Source: Anagrus nilaparvatae (taxonomy: Eukaryota; Arthropoda; Insecta; Hymenoptera; Mymaridae). Taken from it: 64,000 nt of DNA. The notes below the pieces were generated by a model. It made no database searches and was not told the origin of the DNA. It saw only the letters and a list, made by a program, of their open reading frames with translations. The position numbers and the translations under genes were made by a program. Where the stretch lies: contig JAKSXM010000077.1 of NCBI GenBank assembly GCA_022575985.1, forward strand, positions 1-64,000, written 5' to 3'. Shown piece after piece: positions 49,701-59,510 of the stretch; the stretch's first letter is position 1; each line of letters starts with the position of its first letter.

Positions 49701-51762
49701 TTCTAATTTTTTAGATTCTAACATGATTGGTATATTTAATTTGCTTTTCACATTTCTAAAAAATAAATTAAATTTGATTTTACCCTATCAATAAATATAA
49801 TGTGTTTTATATTTAAATCTAAACAAGCAGTGTTGCGAATTATTTGAAAATACTGAGCCCGATCCTACAATTTTATTATTGTTATAGCAGAATTCCAAAT
49901 ATCCAGAATTGTTGGGACGTAAAAGTTGCTGGATTATTAAATGGTCATTAAACATAGCATTGAACCTAACACATAAACACTATATTACAACCTCTCATTA
50001 AATTGTTGATCTAGTTTTTAAAATAATAATTATTTATATAAATTAATTATGACTTTAAGGATTAATCGAACCGAGAAATTTTTAATTTTTTTAAGTCAAC
50101 ACTGATAGGTGGGCGAATTAATCGTCCCCTTTTTTATTGAAACCTGATGTGTAGTATTTAGTTATAAGATTTTCTCAAATCTCAAAATCGAAATTAATTT
50201 TTAAATATATTTTAATTCGCAAGAAATTAAATTTTATAATTTATAGAATGATGTTAGTTTAAACTACTGATCTTAAAAAAGCAGACAAATTTTTTATTTC
50301 AGATAAAAAAATGGGCCTTGGGAGAGAATTTAAGCTTGGATGCGTAAATATCAAAAATCTTCCGTGGCAGATCTATTTTCTCAAATTCTGTGACTCAGAA
50401 ATTCAATAAAAAAATGTTATTACTTTTTTAGAAAAACAGTTTCAATCAACTATGAATTATGCTTTATAAAAAAAGTCACGCTACCTATACTTTCTGTTTT
50501 ATGTATATTTTATTTTATTTATTACTGCATAAATATTTTATAGAAACATTTTTTTTCAAATACAAATTAATAAAAAAAAAAAAACTGTAAAAATACATAA
50601 CAACCTGGTTGAAAAAAGTTCCGGATTATCAAATGTTCCGGTTTATTGGATGCCGGATATTTGGAATTTTGTTGAAATTAGTGTAAGGCTATTTCGTTGT
50701 CACCTTTTTTTTGACAATAGGTCAGTGAAATTGTAACGTTACATATGTTTAGGGGTCATTCAGGAATATAAAATTCGTTTTTACCTAAAATGCTTAGCTT
50801 GTCCGTAACTTGCAATTTTAGGTTATATTTTTTGTGGTTTCTTAGACGTTCCCTATTATGGGCAACTGAAGAATTGTAAGAAAAAAACGGATGTCATATT
50901 TTAGTTGAGGGATACAAAAACGAAAAATCTCCATCCACGCCTAATGATAAAATTTCTTGAAATTACGATATTTATCTAAAAACACTTAATTGAATATTAT
51001 GCACAACAAATATTTATTTGTTATGATATTTTATTTTTTTTTTTTTTATGCACTGAAACTGCAAAAAAATAATATATATTTTAATAAAATAAATTTTATT
51101 TGAGGTTAATTATTATTTTTTTTAGGCGTGGATCGAGTCAAATTAAATGTTTTTGGCTAAATCCACGCTCAAACAAAAGAGGTTGAGCGTGGATTGAGAC
51201 CTTTCCATACAAAAAACATAATTTAAAGATAAAAATCTTAAAAATCTCGGAAAACATAACCTGACAATTCCAATTTTGAGCAACTAGAGCATATAAAATG
51301 TAAAAAACGGATTTCATATTCGTATTCAGCGAATTAATAAATATTAATAATCGTTGGAAAATTTCGCCGACCTATCGACAGAAAAAGTGACTACAAAAAA
51401 CGTCTCCTAGCCTACGCTAAATAAAAAAATATAAAAATGAATAATTTATATAATAAAAAGTACTTGATGCTATTTTTTATATCCTCATCGTGTGTTGTAA
51501 TGAAACTCATTAATTGTTGAACATCTTTATCTAATACATTTGTATCTTTTGAAAATACATTGCGGTAAATAAGTTTACCATTTTCGTAGTTTATCGTCTT
51601 GACTGGATAATTATGAATTTGCAATTGAGTAATTAGTTTATTATACTTAGAAATGCTGTCGAAAAGCCTATTTTTGACACTTTTTTTTTGCCATCTTTTG
51701 TAAACTTTTTTTGTAAATCTAATAACATTAATAAAAAATTCAACAACGTGAATTTGTTTCAT
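43791..51762 (-). CDS. Five-exon gene of unknown function, basic Lys-rich product, one apparent frameshift
   Basis: Exons, in transcript order: 51762-51464, 49755-49481, 48190-48076, 44109-44003 and 43928-43791 (TAA). Every junction is GT-AG, and the phases agree (2, 0, 1, 0). The product is about 310 residues: N-terminal HVVEFFINVIRFTKKVYKRW, a middle with KKLSLVAKKMLQNKKECAKK, an acidic stretch NETYMNDDFNETPINE, and a C-terminus with RRKVKKRKCFC. Exon 2 needs one fewer T in the T5 run at about 49646-49650 to stay open from KYKCKYKWT into KKDNIERICKKSF. It could be an assembly error, a recent mutation, or two exons. The PKKLSLVAKKML...E segment faintly recalls a BEN-domain end, but I cannot assign it. 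The ATG at 51762 is the first in frame; upstream exons are possible. Intron 3 contains a complete foldback element. Confidence 0.6.
44464..44608. mobile_element. Small inverted repeat in the third intron
   Basis: AACAGTTTCCCCG near the left end pairs with CGGGGAAACTGT at about 44589-44600; the flanking sequence is AT-rich. A short MITE remnant is possible; no other copy was found in the window. Confidence 0.45.
44801..46194. mobile_element. Large foldback element, complete copy (1394 bp)
   Basis: Termini GGGTAAATTTAAATGAAGTG and its complement. Long inverted arms of about 600 bp meet near 45500. A 4-bp ACAT flanks it on both sides (44797-44800 and 46195-46198), a plausible target duplication. 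No protein coding. It lies in the large intron of the minus-strand gene. Confidence 0.85.
46450..46910. mobile_element. Small foldback MITE at the outer end of the right arm
   Basis: Mirror copy of 41095-41505. This copy retains its outer terminus (TTCTGATTGGTTGAGAGCTG, about 46859-46880), so the palindrome boundary falls inside the element. Confidence 0.65.
46911..48075. other. Remainder of intron 3 of the unknown gene, no further feature
   Basis: AT-rich, no exon with both splice signals and no clear repeat. A dispersed ordinary intronic sequence is the simplest reading. Confidence 0.45.
48420..49240. mobile_element. Composite MITE region with inverted core
   Basis: An inverted pair around a centre near 48755: TTTTATGAGTTTTGGAAATT (about 48608-48627) against TTTTCAAAATTCATAGAAAT (about 48867-48890). 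Around it are three recurrences of CTTATGTTTT..G.TC.GCCATATTGGAAAA (about 48455, 48963 and 49093), a phrase shared with the foldback element at 56169-57304. It occupies the second intron of the unknown gene. Non-coding. Confidence 0.5.
49885..50690. mobile_element. Candidate MITE with pogo-like subterminal motif
   Basis: AGAATTCCAAATATCCAG at the left pairs imperfectly with GGATGCCGGATATTTGGAATTTTG at the right, next to TTCCGGATTATCAAATGTTC. Such motifs are common at pogo/Tigger-type ends. The boundaries are not fixed and no target duplication is clear. It lies in the first intron of the unknown gene. Confidence 0.4.
51160..51195. other. Strong hairpin, 13-bp perfect stem
   Basis: AATCCACGCTCAA and TTGAGCGTGGATT with a 10-base loop. 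The related words CCATCCACGCCTAA (50931) and TTAGGCGTGGATCG (51122) form a second, wider inverted pair, so this may be the core of a small mobile element. Confidence 0.7.
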
Positions 51763-51883
51763 TAATATTTTTTTAAATTATTAACAAAAAGAATAAATAT
51801 TAGGGTAAGAATTCAGGTCAGTTATAAAAAATTTTTGAAAAAAACGCGTTTTCACCCCACTGAGAAAAAAAAATTTCGTTTTA

Positions 51884-51991
51884 TCCATGGGAGCAAAAAA
51901 ATGACCCAGATCGCAGTTGACTATGCTCGGCTTCGTCTCAAATGTTAATTAACGTGCGATCTGGGCCATTCTTTTTTTTTGCTCCCTTGGT
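51884..51991. other. Hairpin with about 30-bp imperfect stem
   Basis: CCATGGGAGCAAAAAAATGA continuing to CCCAGATCGCA on the left pairs with TGCGATCTGGG continuing to TTTGCTCCCTTGG on the right, around a 40-base loop. It may be a small MITE or a transcribed hairpin. It lies just upstream of the first exon of the unknown gene. Confidence 0.7.
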
Positions 51992-52251
51992 TAAAAATGT
52001 ACTGTTTAGCCTTAAGAGGTTTTCAAGATTTGCATATAAAATATCACTACACTGAAAAAATATACGTATGCCTTTTTTTTATTACAATGATTACTATTGA
52101 TTTGAAATCTAAAACATTTTTAAAACCCATTAAAGAAAAAAAAATGTATCTTATTATTAAAATTAAGTAAAGTCTTATTATTTTTTGCATAAATGGTTTT
52201 TTATACAGGGATTTACCCAATACGTGATACTTACTCCAGTCAAAGTACGGT

Positions 52252-52266
52252 GGGGGGGGGGGGGGG
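52252..52266. repeat. G15 homopolymer
   Basis: Fifteen consecutive G on the plus strand in very AT-rich surroundings. The minus-strand open frame over it (poly-proline) is not a gene. Confidence 0.95.
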
Positions 52267-52389
52267 TTGTATTGTTTCTGATAAAACTGTGGCTTAATCC
52301 GGCTTAATTCATAAACAAAACATAATTGTACATACAGTAAGATGTCGATTGCAAACAATTGACTTTTTTCAAAATTTTAATTAAACATT

Positions 52390-53340
52390 ATTATTTTTAT
52401 TTTCAAAATGTATCTCAAGAGAAAAATATTTACCAAGTTTTTTGAGCTCACTGACCCCGTGAACCATATTGATTTAAGTTTTTCACTGTTTCAGACATTT
52501 TTCAGTACAAAATGATGAAAATTTTAAAGAAAAAAAAATCCATTTTTCCATATAAACCCCTTTCGATTTTGGCCAAAATAAAAATTGTCAAAAAAATCTA
52601 GTTCCCCTATTTCATCAGCTCTTTTTTTGTTAGAAAACATGGTTTATAAGGAATTTTAACCAATTCAAGTGGTTTTATGTGAATAAAGCCAAAATTTCTA
52701 AGGATTCAAAAATTTTAAAACTTTTATTATATCCATTCATATCAGATTTTTTCAGCTGTCTGACCCAGTGAACAATATTAATTTAAGTTTTTAAATGTTT
52801 GAAGCCATTTTCAGTACATGAGAACGAAAAATTAAAAAAAAATTTTTTTTGACATTTTCCCCATATAAATTTTCGCTTTTGATTTTGTCCAAAATAAAAA
52901 TTGTCAAAAAAATACAGTTCCCCTATTTCATCCCGCACTTTTGTACTGGAAAACTTGGCATATAAGGAATTTTAAGCAATTCAAATGGTTTTTATGCGAA
53001 TAAAGCCAAAATTTCTAAAGATCCAAAAAACAATCAAAGATCCAAAAACATCCAAAAATTTTAAAACTCACTTAAATCCATTTATATTAGATTTTTTGAG
53101 CTGTCTAACGCGGCTAACCATATTAATTTAAGTTTTTAATTGTTTCAAGCCTTTTTCAGTACAAAACCAGGAAAACTTTAAAGAAAAAAAAAATCTGACC
53201 TTTTTCCATAATTATAAAACCCCTTTCGATTTTAGGCAAAATAAAAATTTTCAAAAAATCTAGTTTCCCTATTTGATCAGCACTTTTTTTAATTTATATT
53301 TTCAAAATTTCTCTTCAGAAAAAATTATTTTAATACCCAT
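52390..53340. repeat. Tandem repeat of about 310-345 bp, three copies
   Basis: GAGCTCACTGACCCCGTGAA at 52443, CAGCTGTCTGACCCAGTGAA at about 52755 and GAGCTGTCTAACGCGGCTAA at about 53098 begin equivalent units. Each is followed by TTTCAGTACA, CCCCTTTCGATTTT (or CGCTTTTGATTTT), CAAAATAAAAATTGTCAAAAA and TTCCCCTATTTCATC. Satellite-like, non-coding. Confidence 0.85.
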
Positions 53341-53807
53341 CTGAATTCAAATAATGATATATATATACTTTTTATATTATTATATACTTAATTCATTTCT
53401 TGCAGAAACAAAACAAGCCTTCATCAAATTTTTATGTAATATAAAAAATCAAAATAATTATCAAAAAAAAACAAGTAATTTATAAATAACTATGTAAAAT
53501 TTATCTACATAAATTGCAGTTAACACTTTAGCTTAATTTATTAAATAAAATTTTTACTTGAATATTATATTTCCATATAATATTTAACTATGAAAGTGGG
53601 CCATAAGTGAAAGTATTAAAAGACAATTATTAAATTATTAAAATTAAAATTCAACTTTATTTTTTCCAGATAATTTTATAATTTGCATGATAAATGAAAA
53701 AAAAACTAGCTAGGGTTTTACAATTAAAATATGAAGTACGTTATATTTGTCACAATTAAAGATAAAATTATTAAATTGACACTATATACTGATAATATTT
53801 GATATTA
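53341..53807. other. AT-rich intergenic DNA, no feature seen
   Basis: Short (TA)n at about 53356-53370 and otherwise no coding or repeat structure that I can support. Confidence 0.45.
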
Positions 53808-53978
53808 TTATTTTAATTCATAAATTAATTTGTAGCTGCGAGCTTTTAATTCCTCTTTAATTTTTCCATTGTTATTAAATATTGGTCTGGTTGAAACTCT
53901 TTAATCGTTAAATTCAACGCAAATATTTTCTTTAAAAACATAAGACACATAATGCCCTTGAGCCATCGAGTCTCCTCA
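53808..53978 (-). pseudogene. Ubiquitin-specific protease C-terminal fragment, broken
   Basis: The minus strand reads GDSMAQGHYVSYV, then VEFND, a TAA (53903-53901), RVS and later ARSYKLIYEL. This is the order of the C19 catalytic His box (GHYVSYV), the Asn/Asp box (FND.RVS) and the final SYxLxYE strand, as in the intact protease at 8414-14285 (NGHFKAVVKH, LDDNRIS, CYILFYE). The two are not close relatives. The Cys box and the rest are not found nearby. An in-frame stop within the Asp box and the missing N-terminus make it a fragment. Confidence 0.6.
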
Positions 53979-54026
53979 TTAAGTCATACTAATTAAGTTA
54001 CAGTTAATGGCATATGACTCTCATCG

Positions 54027-54995
54027 TCATGTATCACACAATAAATACCAGGAACTGCAACCTCTTCCACCATCGCCAAAGTTTTCAGCCCAACCGACAC
54101 AATAATTTTCACTGCTGTTATAGCCATTACCGTCAGCATGCCAACGACAACCTGGATGCACAAGTTTCACATGATAAGTAACTGGTTGTGGAAACATTAA
54201 TCCACAAAGTTCACATATATTTTCTTTTTTTGCTGCATCTCTGTTATTAAGAGGATTTTTTAACGCTAAATGATTCTTTGATTCTTTTTTATCTCGAGAT
54301 AAATTTTTTTCCCTGTCTTTTCTAGATGGTCTTTCAGCATTATTTTTTTTATTGGCTCTAATTGAAGTTGCTGTTCTATAGCCTGCAAAGTTCCTCGACT
54401 AAGCTCTTCTCATAAAAAAACAAGACATTTTAAATCTTTTTTTTTTTTGAAGATAAGACTGTAACCGTATTGAATTCAGGAAGAGCTGAAAGTTTACTAG
54501 AGATTTCATTTAAAGGAGCTTCAGTTCTTGTCTTTCTAGCTCTTGTTGCATTAGCATTAGCAGCTAACCGAGTTAATGTTTCCAAGGTACTTGGTTGGTT
54601 CTTTAAGTAATTTCCTTCGTTGTAAGTTGATACTTAAACCGAATGCCTTTGTCTAACTTTTTGTTCTTTTGTTAATTCATATGCTTGAACCATGTTATCA
54701 GAATCAAAAAAATAACTCTCCTTGTTTAGGAAGTCCAGGATGAAATTTTATAAAACCAGCGCATGCCTCAATAAACCAAAAAATAATAAAAACTAATAAA
54801 AATAAAAAATAATTTAATTATAGGTTTCAAAAATTACACTAAAATTCCTTTTTGAATAAGACTCTTGCGAGCTAGTTATACTCTCATCATATTTAAAATG
54901 AAAACTGGAGCTAGGACTTGGTGAAATCTTTTGTTGTATGATGGACCCCTGGTTAATTGCGGTTGCTACTGAACCAGCAACAATAAAATTGCAAC
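54027..54995 (-). pseudogene. Highwire/MYCBP2 (PAM) E3 ubiquitin ligase fragment, degenerate
   Basis: Minus-strand pieces in the right order: INQGSIIQQK..SSFHFKY (about 54980-54838), a donor GTAATT, a 69-bp intron, acceptor TTTATTGAG, and ACAGFIKFHPGLPKQGE (54768 on). A frameshift follows, then VRQRHSV, a stop, and QPSTLETLTRLAANAN. Another shift leads to ENICELCGLMFPQPVTYH, VHPGCRWHADGNGYNS, ENYCVGWAENFGDGG and SSWYLLCDT, ending in a TGA where the next Cys is expected. These are hallmarks of the Cys/His region of Highwire-type ligases, which control synapse growth. At least two frameshifts and two stops show that it is dead. The kept intron shows it is a DNA copy, not a retrocopy. It is a short stretch of a very large protein. 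Confidence 0.8.
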
Positions 54996-55098
54996 AATAA
55001 CATTGTAACAAATTAAAATATAAATATTTTCTTTGATTTTAAAATAATAATTACAGCCATTGTTGTTATTGTTGCACTCAGTAGCAGCCGCACTGTAT

Positions 55099-55598
55099 AC
55101 ACTGAAACTTTCTGTCACTGGCGCTAGCGGTTACTAAAATTCAGTAACCGTGAATCGATGTTACAACCCAAAATATTTTATACAGCAGCAGACGACATTT
55201 TAGCAAACATTGTAAATAAGTGATAAAACTTAGCAAAAAGCGTTTTAATTAATAAATTAATTGATTAATTAATGAAATATATTTATTTTATATTAAAATT
55301 ATTAATATTTTAAACCTATTATAACATAAAACAAGTCATTTTAATATTTACTAAAATTTCTTGATTTATGTTATAATAACTTTAAAATATTAATAATTTT
55401 AATATAAAATAAATATATTTCATTAATTAATCAATTAATTTATTAATTAAAACGCTTTTTTGCTAGGTTTTATTAATTATTTACAATGTTTGCTAAAATG
55501 TCGTCTGCTGCTGTATAAAATATTTTGGGTTGTAACAACGATTCACGGTTACTGTTTTTTTAGTAACCGCTAGCGCCAGTGACAGAAAGTTTCAGTGT
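55099..55598. mobile_element. Foldback MITE of 0.5 kb, 220-bp arms
   Basis: ACACTGAAACTTTCTGTCAC at the left and the exact complement at the right. The arms run through GGCGCTAGCGGTTACT and TGCTGCTGTATAAAATATTT (in complement), and meet near 55348. A few differences exist, such as CAGTAACCGTGAATCGATG versus CAACGATTCACGGTTACTG. Non-coding. Confidence 0.9.
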
Positions 55599-55959
55599 AG
55601 TATATATTTCTGCCCACGGTAATCTGCTCTAGTTAGCGCATGCGCATTCGCGTTCTGCATATTTGCGAAAAAAAGGAATTTTTTATAGTTTATTTTGCAA
55701 TAACCGATGAATTAGCAAAAAAAAAAAGTATAAAATTAGGTAAATTTTATTATTGCGCACTTTTTGGGGTAGGTAAGATAAATTGCACGTGACCTAATAA
55801 GCGAGTAATATCAATTTCAAAATTGCAAATTTTATTTTGTAAATAATTAAAAAAGGAAAGAACGTGCAATTATTTGCTTTGGATATTTGAAAAACGCGCA
55901 CTTACGAGGAATTATTTGGTACCTGGGTCGACATTCTAGCTCAAAAAATTCTGCTGGGA

Positions 55960-56168
55960 TGGTGAAGGTCCACCAGATTTGGTCTACTATAGGTTTTTTC
56001 CGAGGTTTTTTCGGTCGCTGAACGCGAAAATCGTGATCTTTTCTATGAGAAATTGGGGCTTGACCCTTAAATTGGCCAAAAGTAGCCCTAAAAAAGCGCA
56101 TTTTTGCTACATTCACTATAGGCCTTTGAAATTGGGTATAAGGGGGGGTTTTTTGATCGCTATCTCTA
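55960..56168. mobile_element. CCACCAGATTTGG-type MITE piece
   Basis: GGTCCACCAGATTTGGTCTA at about 55968, then GGTCGCTGAACGCG and a CCTTAAATTGGCCAAAAGTA phrase. A similar direct phrase (CCTTGAATTAGCCGAAACTA) follows the next foldback element at about 57357-57380. So that element probably inserted into, or duplicated, a member of this family. Confidence 0.55.
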
Positions 56169-57304
56169 ACAAAAAAAAACCACCGTAGTTATACTCCCTG
56201 GCTCAGAGAGTTTATAACTCCCTAAATCAGGGAGTAAACTCCCTAAAAACAGGGAGTTAACTCCCTAAAACAGGGAGTTAACTCTCTGAATCAGGGAGTT
56301 TACTCCCTGAATTTTCTGTCATCTCCTGGAATACCTTCGGGATAAAAATGAACCGTACAAGGGAAAGCTGCTATCCTGGAGGTGTAATTTTTTAATTTTC
56401 CTTCAGTTTTCCCGATTTTCCAATATGGCGGATCAAAAAACATGAAAATAGAAACTTTCAACATTACCTGGGGGTTTTCGAGGTCGAGAAAAACGTTTTT
56501 ATTAATGGAATTTTTTCATTTTTTGACCCCAGCATATTTCCGGTTTTCCAAGATGGCGGATGAAAAAACATTTCAGTAAATATAGTTGTATTGTATTACA
56601 AATGCTTTACGGAATAAATTAAATAAAAGATAAGCCAAAAAATGTACATTAATACATTACAGCTGGTTATGCATAAATTTTATTTATAAACTTAAAAAAC
56701 TTTATAATCCCTAATGTAAATCCCCATTTATTTGTGTTAACTTTTCCACAGAATTACTCGAAATCTCGGCCCCCTGCATCTTTTCCGCCATCTTGGAAAA
56801 CCGGAAAATATGCTGGGGCCAAAAAATGAAAATTTTCATTAATAAAAACGTTATTCTCGACCTCGAAAACCCCCAGGTAATGTAAAAAGCTTATTCTGAA
56901 AATGTTTTTTCGTCCGCCATCTTGGAAAACCGAAAAATATGCTGGGGTCAAAAAAATGAAAAATTTCATTAATAAAAACGTTTTTCTCGACCTTGAAAAA
57001 CCCCCAGGTAATGTTGAAACTTTCTATTTTCATGTTTTTTGATCCGCCATATTGGAAAATCGGAAAACTCTTGGAAATTAAACATCACACCTCCAGGATA
57101 TCAGCTTTCCCTCGTACGGTTCATTTTTATCCCGAAGGTATTCCAGGAGATGACAGAAAATTCAGGGAGTAAACTCCCTGATTCAGAGAGTTAACTCCCA
57201 GTTTTAGAGGGTTAACTCCCCTGTTTTTAGGGAGTTTACTCCCAGATTTAGGGAGTTATAAAACTCTCTGAGCCAGGGAGTATAACTACGTGGTTTTTTT
57301 TTGT
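56169..57304. mobile_element. Foldback element with minisatellite arms (1.1 kb)
   Basis: Ends AACAAAAAAAAACCACCGTA and complement. Each arm carries five or six 20-25 bp units of the type CAGGGAGTTAACTCCCTAAA (56193-56310 and 57165-57285), and each unit is itself a short palindrome. Inner parts hold CCGCCATCTTGGAAAACCGG and AACCCCCAGGTAATGT. The right half has an extra tandem copy of this inner part (56780-56880 beside 56910-57015), so the arms are unequal. This resembles classical Foldback-type elements with subrepeated termini. No transposase is seen. Confidence 0.85.
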
Positions 57305-57689
57305 TTAGAGTAATCGCGAATATTGAGGTACTTTCGATTAAAAATTAGACCTTCACCCTTGAATTAGCCGAAACTACCCCTGAAAAGGTTAAAAATTATT
57401 ATTAGATTATTAATATTGTTAATAATTAATCATTAATTTTTATCTACAAAGATTTTTTATTATTATTAAAAACATTACAGGCTTTTATACCCAAGCGCGT
57501 AGAGTTTAAAGAATTTAAAAAAAAAAATAATCTAATTATTTTATTAAAAATAAATTTCTAAAATATTTTTAATTAATTTTATCTTTTATTAATAAATTAA
57601 TTTAAATAAATTAAAGTAAAAAAATTATTTTTTAAATGCTATTTTAATTTATACTAATTTTCAAACTTAAACCGCTTGGGTATAAAGTT

Positions 57690-57960
57690 ACAGCGATCGG
57701 CGCTAGAAGTATAAGGAAAACCTGGAAGGCGCACGTACGCGTTCTCGATACTTGTTCTAATATCACATAGGTTCTAATACTCCCCGATCAAAACAGTAGG
57801 TGGCTTGTCACCTTTATGTCACGTGGCCCGTTGATTTCCCACCTTCGGGCCCACCCACCGAGCCATGTCACAAAAGAGGGCGCGCCACCATTCTGTTTTG
57901 TTCGGGTCGTCAACAATGAATGACTTCTTTAGTCTGTTCGCGCACGTTATTTACAAAAAT
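57690..57960 (+). promoter_or_regulatory. GC-rich, CpG-bearing patch, possible promoter
   Basis: Locally balanced base composition in a poor background, with TGTCACGTGGCCC (a CACGTG E-box), CGGGCCCACCCACC and GGGCGCGCCACC. A weak inverted pair (AAAACAGTAGGTGGC and CGCCACCATTCTGTTTT) means it may instead be a small mobile element. It lies 0.55 kb upstream of the two-exon frame at 58513. Confidence 0.3.
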
Positions 57961-58512
57961 AAATAAAGAAATAGGTTAGACGAGCATAAGCAAAACAAAT
58001 GTTATTGCTAAAATGTTAAATCAAAAAAATTATTAAAATTATTAATTTATTTACTAACTTACAATAAATTAAAAAAAATATGCAATAGTTACTGTGCATA
58101 TTCTCATTATTAAAGTAAATTTTAATAAAAATTGTTTGAGTAAAGGTTAAATAAAAGTAAGTTTATTACTTTTCTTTTTGTTAATTTAATGAATTAAAAT
58201 TATAATAATTTATTAATTTGTTTAGTGAGCACATATATTTATGTCGAAATTTATGTTTAAGAACATCAAAACATTGCAAGTGACGTACCAGTTTCTAATT
58301 TGTCTAGTTAATAAAAGTTTACCTCAATTCAACAAAATGTTACATAAATTTAACAATTTGGAATGAGTTACTTAAAATGATGACATGGACCATTTGATGA
58401 ATAATCTGGACGTAAGCATTAATTTTTAATAAGTTTGTGTTTATAGTTTTCAATTTCTATAATTGTTTTAGATACCTAATTTCTAATTGATTTTGATTGG
58501 GAAAGCCATATA

Positions 58513-58880
58513 ATGCTTTATCGCATTGTGGATAAGCATTTTACCTGCATTTCAGCCAATGTTTTATGCGATGATTGGAAAATTTTTGCCTTTGGATCAG
58601 CTCCTATTTGTGCATCAGTAAATAAATGTCGTTTGGTAACTGACTTAGTTGATTTAGTTATAGGCATTTAGGTTGTACTCGTATTTAACATCTCCTAATA
58701 GTAATTATGGTTGAGGTTTTTAAATAACTTTATTGTCAATTGCAGTTTGCTGGGATTCCTGCTCCGATTTCAATCAAATGTGAAACCAACAAAGCTTCAT
58801 CACTGGCTTATAAATTTCAAAACGATATTATTTGGATTCTTTTACAAAAAATAGATCTGGTTCAAGAACAGTGTATTTAA
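58513..58880 (+). CDS. Two-exon small gene or gene remnant, unknown
   Basis: ATG at 58513 opens 41 codons to CGTTTG|GTAACT (58635). The acceptor TCAATTGCAG at 58745 continues in frame for 44 codons to TAA (58878-58880), about 85 residues. Features: LCDDWKIFAFGSAPICAS, CRLFAGIPAPISIKCETN, and a C-terminal IIWILLQKIDLVQEQ. The composition and the in-phase splice look coding. The frame is open upstream (DFDWESHI) but meets TAA just after the only acceptor at 58471, so the gene may be truncated. No family is recognised. Confidence 0.4.
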
Positions 58881-58897
58881 ATATTATTAAAATAGTG

Positions 58898-59510
58898 AAT
58901 GGTCAGTACGAAAGAAAATTTTAATGTTCAGTTTAAGATACTCTTCATATGGGTCAACTGATGAACTTGAATCTTTATTTATTAAACTTAGGACTTGACG
59001 TTACAAAACAAAGAGTTGCAGATATTCAGTGCAGAAGCATTGAGCCAACGTTTATTATTTTTTGAATCTGTTACTGTTGTATTAATAATGATTCTAATTC
59101 ATCACTTGACCCTTATGGTAAGTATCGCATGGCTTACCATCAGAATATTGAAACAGACAGGCCAGTGAAGAAAAATTATATGTTCACTTTATGATACTCT
59201 CCATGTGGGTCATCCAATGATCTTGAATCTACATAAAATTCATCTTCGAACTTAACATTACTAAATAGCAAATAGCTGATATTTTTTATAGAAGAATCGA
59301 TATGTTATTTGGTGTTGCAGTATTGATTATTCGAATTCTTCGTTCGACCCATATGGAAAGTATTTGAAAGTTCTCCTCTAGAATTTAAAAATGTTTAGGT
59401 CAAGTGTTTAAAAAAATGTGGGGGTTGGCGTTGAATTGCTCTTTATGTTTGGAGTTTTAGCATTAATGATTATTTTAATTTTCCCATGCAGAAAGTATGT
59501 AAAATCTCAA
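58898..59510 (+). pseudogene. Tandem degenerate coding-like repeat, three units of about 0.2 kb
   Basis: Unit 1 (58898-59128) reads DTLHMGQLMNLNLYLLNLGL, later SNSSLDPYGKY. Unit 2 (about 59160-59367) reads TLYDTLHVGHPMILNLH and SNSSFDPYGKY. Unit 3 (about 59395-59510) keeps only the end (ATTAATGATTATTTTAATTT). Stops and shifts break every unit. Agreement of the peptides at both ends of the unit suggests decayed repeated exons. Function unknown. Confidence 0.4.

Noticed and set aside
52047..52358. Minus-strand frame with poly-proline
   Set aside because: Generated by the G15 homopolymer.
56754..57033. Overlapping minus-strand frames in the foldback element
   Set aside because: They reflect tandem copies of the element's non-coding inner repeat.
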